A stretch of 19,649 nucleotides of DNA from an uncultured Dialister sp. (GTDB taxonomy: Bacteria; Bacillota; Negativicutes; Veillonellales; Dialisteraceae): positions 1 through 19,649 of the forward strand of contig NZ_UPZP01000037.1 of NCBI RefSeq assembly GCF_900538805.1, in the 5' to 3' direction. The notes below the pieces were generated by a model. The model did no database searches and had not been told where the DNA came from. It saw nothing but the letters and a program-made list of their open reading frames with translations. The first letter of the stretch is position 1. The number at the start of each line of letters is the position of its first letter. Positions 14,705-19,649 of the stretch are shown piece by piece. The position numbers and the translations under genes were made by a program.

Positions 14705-14975
14705 AATTTCAAAGAAGGCAATGACAAGAAGAGTAGGGCTTCTCAAATGGCAAAGAGAGCTGCGTGTGGTGAAAGCAGTGCAGAAGGGGCGCCTGAAGAT
14801 GGACTTGGAGCCTCCGGGCCGAATCGTGAAGCCCGCCGGGACTGCCCGTTACAGCAGCAGGGTATTTATGGCATTGTCCGGCGTACCTGTCAAGTCCTCT
14901 TCCGGTGACGGAGGGGAAAAGAAGAGTGGTAACACGGTGATACATCGTCTCTCGATTGCGAGGGACGATTTTTTA
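14705..14975 (+). promoter_or_regulatory. T-box riboswitch, probably tRNA-Met specific
   Basis: Leader of about 300 nt. Stem I shows the AGTA motif (GAAGAGTAGG, near 14732) and the distal AGAGAGCTG..GGTGAAAGCAG signature (14754-14777). The candidate specifier codon ATG (14799-14801) follows GAAG. The T-box core is GAGTGGTAACACGG (14924-14937); its TGGT would pair with tRNA ending ACCA, which fits Met and argues against Cys. The terminator is CGTCTCTCG-ATTG-CGAGGGACG plus a T run (14944-14974). Uncharged tRNA-Met would favour antitermination and expression of the gene at 15002. Confidence 0.88.
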
Positions 14976-15001
14976 TTTCCAAAAATAGGGAGGTTTTTCA
15001 T

Positions 15002-16132
15002 ATGAATATCAAAACAATCTGCATTCACGGCAGCGACTGGCAGGATCCCACCGGCTGCATTTCCGTACCGGTTTTCCAGAGCGCCACTTTCGGCCATCCG
15101 GAACTGGGAGAGTCTACCGGCTACGATTACACCCGAGTTCAAAACCCCACCAGGGAATGCGCAGAAAAGGTAGTGGCCGCTCTTGAACACGGCTGTGACT
15201 GTACCAGCTATTCCTCCGGCATGGCTGCCATTTCCATGGTGATGGAACTTTTCAAGCCGGGGGATACCATCATTTCTTCCGATGACCTCTACGGCGGCTC
15301 CATCCGTCTTTTCCGCTTCATCAACGAAAAGAACGGCATTCAGTTCAAATTCGTAAATACCTCCCACGAAGACAAAGTGGAAGAAGCCTTCGATGAAACG
15401 GTGAAAGCCGTATATATCGAAACTCCCACCAACCCCATGATGCAGATCACCGATATCCGGAAAATGGCAGACATCGCCCACGCCCACGGCGCTCTCCTCA
15501 TTGCAGACAATACCTTCATGAGCCCCTATTTCTGCAACCCCATCGACTTCGGCGCTGACATCGTCCTCCACAGCGGCACCAAGTACCTGGCCGGCCACAA
15601 CGACACCCTGGCAGGCTTTGTGGTGGTGAAGGACAAGGAAATCGCGGAAAAAGTGCGTTTCCTCTATAAAACCGTAGGCGGCTGCCTGGCTCCCTGGGAC
15701 AGCTGGCTTGTGACCCGCGGCATCAAGACCCTGGCCCTCCGCATGGAAGCGGCCCAGAAAAATGCGGAAACCCTGGCACAGTGGCTGGAAAACCATCCGA
15801 AAATCACCAAAGTCTTCTACCCCGGCCTTGCGGATTTTCCCGGAAGGGACATCCACTTCAAACAGTCCCGCGGCGCCGGCGCCATGCTCTCCTTCTACAC
15901 CGACAGCCACGAAACGGCCCTTAAGGTGCTGAAGGATGTAAAACTCATCCGCTTCGCCGAAAGTCTTGGCGGCGTAGAAAGCCTCATCACCTACCCCGCC
16001 ACCCAGACCCACAGCGACCTCACCGAAGAAGAACGGCAGTCCCGCGGCATCACCGCCTGTCTCCTCCGCCTCTCCGTAGGTATCGAAGACGTGAATGATT
16101 TGATTGCCGATCTGGAGCAGGCATTGGGATAA
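15002..16132 (+). CDS. Cys/Met metabolism PLP enzyme (cystathionine gamma-synthase/lyase type)
   Basis: 376 aa, full length. PLP-dependent transsulfuration enzyme. Visible are the N-terminal YDYTRVQNPTRECAEKVVAALE, the PLP-binding SSGMAAI, IETPTNPMMQITDI, IADNTFMSPYFCNPIDFGADIV, and the Schiff-base Lys194 in HSGTKYLAGHND. The C-terminal substrate region is SLGGVESLITYPATQTHSDL. AGGGAGG precedes the ATG. A Met-type T-box upstream indicates a methionine biosynthesis role, so cystathionine gamma-synthase (metB) is the first choice. Beta-lyase, O-acetylhomoserine sulfhydrylase or methionine gamma-lyase cannot be excluded from sequence alone. The MalY-type gene 1 kb downstream may supply the next step. 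Confidence 0.9.
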   Translation: MNIKTICIHGSDWQDPTGCISVPVFQSATFGHPELGESTGYDYTRVQNPTRECAEKVVAALEHGCDCTSYSSGMAAISMVMELFKPGDTIISSDDLYGGSIRLFRFINEKNGIQFKFVNTSHEDKVEEAFDETVKAVYIETPTNPMMQITDIRKMADIAHAHGALLIADNTFMSPYFCNPIDFGADIVLHSGTKYLAGHNDTLAGFVVVKDKEIAEKVRFLYKTVGGCLAPWDSWLVTRGIKTLALRMEAAQKNAETLAQWLENHPKITKVFYPGLADFPGRDIHFKQSRGAGAMLSFYTDSHETALKVLKDVKLIRFAESLGGVESLITYPATQTHSDLTEEERQSRGITACLLRLSVGIEDVNDLIADLEQALG

Positions 16133-16210
16133 GGGCCGCAAGGCGGCCCTGGTTCAGAGGGTTCAAAGGGTTCAGAAGGTTCAAAGGGTGGTGGTATCGC
16201 CTACGGCGAT
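16133..16210 (+). repeat. Stop-adjacent hairpin, 9-mer array, ATCGCC hairpin
   Basis: GGGCCGC-AAG-GCGGCCC begins right after the stop codon. Four 9-mers follow (16152-16187), then ATCGCC-TAC-GGCGAT (16196-16210) and a GCTGCC/GGCAGC hairpin. Same order as block 1. Confidence 0.85.
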
Positions 16211-16251
16211 GAGTTTATAGGCTGCCTGTTGGCAGCAGGAAAACACCCGTT

Positions 16252-16378
16252 GGAAATGTACTCCTTTGATGCCAGCGTGCCACCTTTCTCCACGGGGAAG
16301 CATGTCACTGGATTTTCAGGTCGCTTCGCTTCCCTACAAAACAAATCCAGTTCCTACGCCTCCGCAAAAGCGGAGGCA
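16252..16378 (+). repeat. Diverged structured element E copy
   Basis: Starts GGAAATGTACTCC and keeps the E layout: GGTCGCTTCGCTTCCCTAC loop, but arms CTGGATTT/AAATCCAG (16308-16315 with 16343-16350) where E has ACATTTTGT/ACAAAATGT. It then ends in GCCTCCGC-AAAA-GCGGAGGC. Faces the inverse E copy that follows. Confidence 0.6.
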
Positions 16379-16436
16379 TAATAAAGCTCCGAAAAGCAAT
16401 TATCTCACAAGTATCACAAAGCATAGCGCCGCTAGA

Positions 16437-16557
16437 ACTTCCCCCTCCGGGGTGCACAGCGAACACATTTTGTAGGAGCAAAGCGACGCACAAAATGTAG
16501 TGAGTCGTTTCACCTTTAGGTGGAAGTCCCGCGCAGCGGGAATAGGGGTGCATTTCC
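16437..16557 (-). repeat. Structured element E, copy 2 (inverse)
   Basis: Minus-strand copy of 4115-4235, equal length. The first stem is CCCGC-TGC-GCGGG instead of GGTGC-TGC-GCACC. Most of the rest, including ACATTTTGT/ACAAAATGT and the GGAGGGGGAAGT end, is identical by eye. Confidence 0.85.
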
Positions 16558-16584
16558 ATCGCCCGCCAGGGCGGTTGTACGGTT

Positions 16585-16712
16585 TTCCCTGCCGCCGTTA
16601 GGCGGCATATAAAATTGGCGCCCACAGGGCGCCGTACCTCGCCAATCGGTCGGGCGATAAAAGGGAAGGCCTCTTATTGGGCAGGCTAGAGGCCAACTTC
16701 GCCCGACTTGCC
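16585..16712 (+). repeat. Structured element D, copy 3, with leading hairpins
   Basis: Leads with GCCGCC/GGCGGC and GGCGCCC-ACA-GGGCGCC. Outer stem GTCGGGCGA/TCGCCCGAC (16649-16657 with 16699-16707), inner stem GGCCTC/GAGGCC (16668-16673 with 16689-16694) around TTGGGCAGGC. Confidence 0.8.
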
Positions 16713-16752
16713 TATTTCATGCGGAATACGCACACAGCGATTCTTTATAACT

Positions 16753-16888
16753 ACCCTGGGCGAAGCCCTCAAACAGTCCGGGAGGCGTCAGCCGATTCCG
16801 GACAGAACCCTGGCAGCCCAGGGCCGTCAGGCCCGGCGGCTGCCTCAACCCTCAGCCCTGAAGGGCTGTCAACCTTCGGGAATACAAG
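16753..16888 (+). repeat. Diverged structured element C copy
   Basis: ATAACTACCCTGGGC..., stem GTCCGG/CCGGAC, AGAACCCTGG, later hairpin CAGCCCT-GA-AGGGCTG, TCAACC, ending TTCGGGAATACAAG. Same frame as C with nearly all stem sequences changed. Confidence 0.6.
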
Positions 16889-16926
16889 AACGCATCGCCT
16901 ATGACTCCACGCCAGCGCAGCGATAC

Positions 16927-17052
16927 TTTATAACTCCCTTTGAACCAGCCCGCTCTGTGGGCGGAACCTGTGGTGCCCAGGGGCGAAGCCCCGATGGCAC
17001 CATGAACCCGGGCGCCGAAGGCGCCTGAACCCTCTTGCATTTGAAAACACAG
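16927..17052 (+). repeat. Structured element C, copy 4
   Basis: ATAACTCCCTTTGAACC, stem TGGTGCC/GGCACCA with inner GGGGC-GAA-GCCCC, GAACCCGG, GGCGCC-GAA-GGCGCC, TGAACC. Main stem differs from copies 1-3. It ends about 45 bp before the next gene; a weak TAAAAT at 17071 is the only -10-like sequence seen for that gene. Confidence 0.8.
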
Positions 17053-17095
17053 CCCCACCACCGCCATTGATAAAATACATACAAAGGAGTCCATC

Positions 17096-18271
17096 ATGAA
17101 ACTTTCCGACTTAGATACCATCATCGACCGCCGCGGAAGCGGCTGCCTGAAATACGATTTTGCCGCTCAACGTGGAAAACCGGCGGACGTGCTGCCCTTC
17201 TGGGTGGCGGACATGGACTTCAAAGTGGCCCAGCCCATCCTTGACACCCTGGAAAAGCGGGTGCAGCACGGCATTTTCGGCTACTCCGAATCGGGGAAGG
17301 CCTATTTCAAAGCCTTGGCAAACTGGCAGGAAACCTATTTTCACTGGACCATCCAGCCGGAATGGCTCATCAAGACCCCCGGCGTAGTTCCCGCCATCAA
17401 CATTGCCGTGAAAGCCCTCACCCGGCCCGGCGACGGCATCCTCATCAACCAGCCGGTGTACTACCCCTTCCTCAATGCGGTCATCAAAAACGGCCGCAGA
17501 CTGGTGAACAGTCCCCTGGTGCTGAAGGACGGCCATTATGAAATCGATTTCAAAGACCTGGAAGAAAAAATCGTGAAGGGAAATGTGAAGCTTGCCCTCC
17601 TCTGCACGCCCCACAACCCGGTGGGCCGCGTATGGACCAGAGAAGAGCTCACAAAATATGCGGACATCTGCCTGGCCCACGGCGTGAAAATCGTGGCCGA
17701 TGAAATCCACGAAGACTTCACCTACCCCGGCCACGTTCACACCGCCTTTGGCACCGTCAGCGAAGAAGCGGCCCAAAGCGCCATCATCTGCACCGCCCCC
17801 TCCAAGACCTTCAACATCGCCGGCCTCCAGAACTCCAACATCCTCATTCCGAACCCCGACATCCGCCGCGCCTTCCAGGAAGAACTGGACGCCTTCGGCT
17901 ACGACCAGCTGAACGTCATGGGCCTTGCCGCCTGCCGCGCCGCCTACGAAGGAGGCCGGGAATGGCTGGACACGGTAAAGGAATATATCAGAGGAAATCT
18001 GGATTTCACAAGGAAATACCTGTCCGAAAACCTTCCGAAAATGAAACTCATCGAACCGGAAGGCACCTACCTCATCTGGATCGACGCCTCCGCCTATCGT
18101 CTTTCCAACGAAGCACTGGAGCACAAAGTCCTCTATGACTGCCACCTGTGGCTGGACATGGGCTTCGTCTTCGGCAAAGAAGGCGAAGGCTTCCTCCGCT
18201 TCAACCTGGCCTGCCCGAGGAAAACGCTGGAACAGGGCCTGAAACAGCTGAAAGAGGGATTTGAGAAGTAA
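17096..18271 (+). CDS. MalY/PatB-type aminotransferase, C-S lyase
   Basis: 391 aa, full length. Fold-type I PLP enzyme of the MalY/PatB group, which cleaves C-S bonds such as cystathionine to homocysteine, pyruvate and ammonia. Family marks: start DLDTIIDRRGSGCLKYD, LPFWVADMDFKV, GIFGYSES, PGVVPAINIAVKALTRPGDGI, CTPHNPVGRVWTREEL, IVADEIHEDFTYPGH, and Schiff-base Lys237 in APSKTFNIAGLQ. The C-terminal PEGTYLIWIDAS and FLRFNLACPRKTLEQGL fit. AAGGAG precedes the ATG. Beside a Met T-box-controlled transsulfuration gene, cystathionine beta-lyase is the likely role. About 960 bp of repeats separate the two, so co-transcription is uncertain. Confidence 0.92.
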   Translation: MKLSDLDTIIDRRGSGCLKYDFAAQRGKPADVLPFWVADMDFKVAQPILDTLEKRVQHGIFGYSESGKAYFKALANWQETYFHWTIQPEWLIKTPGVVPAINIAVKALTRPGDGILINQPVYYPFLNAVIKNGRRLVNSPLVLKDGHYEIDFKDLEEKIVKGNVKLALLCTPHNPVGRVWTREELTKYADICLAHGVKIVADEIHEDFTYPGHVHTAFGTVSEEAAQSAIICTAPSKTFNIAGLQNSNILIPNPDIRRAFQEELDAFGYDQLNVMGLAACRAAYEGGREWLDTVKEYIRGNLDFTRKYLSENLPKMKLIEPEGTYLIWIDASAYRLSNEALEHKVLYDCHLWLDMGFVFGKEGEGFLRFNLACPRKTLEQGLKQLKEGFEK

Positions 18272-18289
18272 AACAGCAGGGCCGCCATG

Positions 18290-18505
18290 AGACACGCCTT
18301 CGGCGTGAGGGTTCAAAAGGTTCAAAGGGTGGTTAAAGGGTTCTAAAGATTGACCGGCCCTTTGGGCCGGAGGGTTCTTAAGTTTGACGGTCCAATGGCC
18401 CGAGGGTTGTGGTATCGCCATTTGACACGCCCTGATGGGCGTGAAGGTTCAGAGGGTTCAAAAGGTTCAAAGGGTTCAGAGGGTGGTGGTATCGCCTTCG
18501 GCGAT
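18290..18505 (+). repeat. Four TTGAC-hairpin units, 9-mer arrays, ATCGCC hairpin
   Basis: Units: 18290-18313 stem ACGCC-TTC-GGCGT; 18350-18376 stem CCGGCCC-TTT-GGGCCGG; 18384-18408 stem GGTCC-AAT-GGCCC (one mismatch); 18422-18449 stem ACGCCC-TGAT-GGGCGT. Two 9-mers lie at 18311-18328 and four at 18447-18482. ATCGCC-TTC-GGCGAT is at 18491-18505. Confidence 0.85.
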
Positions 18506-18925
18506 GAGTATAAAAGCAGCGTTACGGGATTTACCTTTGTGTCTCCAGTACTGCATGGCGAAGTGATAAAGCCCCCTTCCTTAGGAAGGGGGTGGCGCCG
18601 TAGGCGACGGAGGATAGGGGCGTGGATTAGATATTAGAAGTCAAAGGTCAGAGTGCATTACGCACTACCCCTCCCGCCCTCCATTGTCATTCTGAACGAA
18701 GTGAAGAATCTCGGTACGCGGGACGTCTGAGACCAATGAACGTAAATACCAGTCGGCGGGAGTTCGGACCTATCCTCAGGGCTCCGCCCAGCTCCTTTCT
18801 GGGAAAGGAGCCAACGTTACGTACTTGCCATCCCACAGGGCGCATCACTCCGAACGAAGTGAAGAATGGCAGGAGCCTAGCGGTAAGCGGACAGCCGACA
18901 GCTGATAGCGGCAGGCAGCCGGCTC
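18506..18925. repeat. Intergenic block with F copy and G tail
   Basis: Holds CCCCCTTCC/GGAAGGGGG (near 18572-18592), AGTGC-ATTAC-GCACT (about 18652-18666), F copy (18684-18762, centre ACGAAGT), GCTCCTTT-CTGGG-AAAGGAGC, a partial F core near 18848, and the G tail (18885-18925) just before the next promoter. No gene seen. Confidence 0.7.
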
Positions 18926-18946
18926 CCATCCCCTTACCACAGGGAG

Positions 18947-18952
18947 TATAAT
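18947..18952 (+). promoter_or_regulatory. -10 box of the PPOX-family gene
   Basis: TATAAT 41 bp before the start codon; no good -35 hexamer at the standard distance. Confidence 0.5.
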
Positions 18953-18993
18953 AGAGACAGCCAAAAGACAGTTTCAAAGGAGGTTTTTCTATC

Positions 18994-19395
18994 ATGAATG
19001 AACAGGTAAAGAAAATTCTGGAAAACAATCTTTGGGAAGCAGCCACCGTATGCAGCAAGGGATTCCCCAATGTGGTGCCCGTAGGATTCAAGGCCGTGCT
19101 GGATGACGGGAAACTAGCCATCGGCGATGTATTCCTGAAACAGACCCTGGAAAACATCGAAGCTAACCACCGCATTGCTATTTCCGCCTTCGACCCGAAA
19201 ACCACGGAAGGCTACCAGATTAAAGGAAAAGCAGACTACGTCACCGACGGGCCGGTGGTAGAGAAATTCAAAGCCATGGCAGAAGCACTCTTCCACGGCG
19301 CCTGCACCACCAAGGGAGCTGTCATCATTACCCCGGAAAAAATCGTAGTCACCACCCCGGGACCGGATAATAAGAAAATCCTGCCGCTGGAATAA
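18994..19395 (+). CDS. Pyridoxamine 5'-phosphate oxidase family protein
   Basis: 133 aa, a short single-domain split-barrel flavin-binding protein. Recognisable: the N-terminal helix VKKILENNLWEAATVCSKGFPNVVPVGF, the second strand pair KLAIGDVFLKQTLENIEANHRIAISAF, and QIKGKADYVTDGPVVEKF, as in the small PPOX proteins of anaerobes. The segment GACTTKGAVIITPEKIVVTTPG closes the barrel. AGGAGG precedes the ATG. Members bind FMN or F420 or act as general flavin reductases; the substrate cannot be read from the sequence. Single-gene unit with promoter and terminator. Confidence 0.87.
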   Translation: MNEQVKKILENNLWEAATVCSKGFPNVVPVGFKAVLDDGKLAIGDVFLKQTLENIEANHRIAISAFDPKTTEGYQIKGKADYVTDGPVVEKFKAMAEALFHGACTTKGAVIITPEKIVVTTPGPDNKKILPLE

Positions 19396-19410
19396 AAGAG
19401 ACAAAGCATG

Positions 19411-19440
19411 AAAAAGCCGCACAGTGATGTGCGGCTTTTT
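19411..19440 (+). terminator. Terminator of the PPOX-family gene
   Basis: Perfect 13-bp stem AAAAAGCCGCACA/TGTGCGGCTTTTT with loop GTGA, 15 bp after the stop codon. Confidence 0.92.
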
Positions 19441-19528
19441 GCGTGATGAAATTGTGGCACCTTGCCCAGCGTCCATAGTGCCCCGCTTTAGCGGCAGCTT
19501 TTATACTGGCGCCGCAGGCGCCCACCAC

Positions 19529-19555
19529 AACCCTCACGGCCGAAGGCCGTGTCAA
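19529..19555 (-). repeat. TTGAC-hairpin unit (inverse)
   Basis: Minus strand TTGAC, stem ACGGCC-TTC-GGCCGT, GAGGGTT, preceded by 9-mer-like GTTCAAAGG. It forms the 3' exon of the intron at 19573. Confidence 0.85.
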
Positions 19556-19572
19556 ACCTTTGAACCCTTTGC

Positions 19573-19649
19573 GTCGAGTAGACGGAATCAGATTACTCTG
19601 TCCGCCCCTCACAGAACCGTACTTGCAGTTTTCCCGCATACGGCTCTTA
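19573..19649 (-). mobile_element. Group II intron, 3' end (partial)
   Basis: Minus strand. Domain V at 19614-19646 begins GAGCCGTA and ends TACGGTTC (perfect or wobble pairing) with a GAAA loop and a small AAG bulge. Domain VI follows (GGGGCGGACAGAG...TTCCGTC) and the intron ends CTACTCGAC, matching the 3' AY rule. The reverse-transcriptase gene and 5' end must lie right of the window. Inserted in a 9-mer repeat, so it does not interrupt a gene. Intron class not assigned. Confidence 0.85.

Noticed and set aside
14849..16141. 430-codon minus-strand open frame
   Set aside because: Antisense shadow of the T-box and transsulfuration gene; no ribosome binding site or recognisable domain.
17041..17076. 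TTGAAA...TAAAAT promoter for the MalY-type gene
   Set aside because: Spacer is 24 bp, too long for a standard sigma-A promoter; only the TAAAAT is noted as weak.
17111..18421. 436-codon minus-strand open frame
   Set aside because: Antisense to the MalY-type gene and running into repeats; composition is that of a shadow frame.

Overview
The window looks like a chromosomal segment of a diderm Firmicute of the Negativicutes (Veillonellaceae/Dialister type). Three things point there: Gram-positive style control signals (strong AGGAGG ribosome binding sites, sigma-A type promoters, a T-box, an L10 leader); an RND efflux pump with a lipoprotein adaptor, which implies an outer membrane; and long runs of the 9-mer GTTCARARG between genes, which I associate from memory with Dialister. 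The genus is inferred.

Layout. (1) 74-3763, minus strand: the translation operon rpmG-secE-nusG-rplK-rplA-rplJ-rplL, with two promoters in front, putative L1 and L10 autoregulatory leaders, and a hairpin terminator after rplL. (2) 4533-9481, minus strand: tetR - lipoprotein adaptor - RND permease, an autoregulated efflux operon. (3) 10272-13078, plus strand: a LytTR response regulator and a GHKL sensor kinase that is split by an apparent one-base deletion. (4) 13443-14163, minus strand: a CpXC-domain zinc-ribbon protein. (5) 14670-18271, plus strand: a methionine T-box controlling a cystathionine gamma-synthase/lyase family enzyme, then a MalY/PatB-type C-S lyase. Together these could carry out cysteine-to-homocysteine transsulfuration. 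(6) 18947-19440, plus strand: a small PPOX-fold flavoprotein. (7) 19573-19649, minus strand: the last bases (domains V and VI) of a group II intron that continues beyond the window.

The unusual part is what lies between the genes. About 4.5 kb of intergenic DNA is built from a small set of repeated modules. These are GTTCARARG tandem arrays, TTGAC-hairpin-GAGGGTT units, ATCGCC/GGCGAT hairpins, three larger elements (called here C, D and E, 80-125 bp), an F element carrying CATTCTGA...GAAGAATCTCGG, and a G tail rich in GACAGC. Copies share nearly constant flanks and loops, but their hairpin stems have different sequences that stay self-complementary. The two best E copies differ almost only in a fully compensated 5-bp stem. 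This is the main candidate for an undescribed system. Nested in it are a 161-bp MITE at a TA site inside an F copy, an AGTGR microsatellite, and the group II intron.
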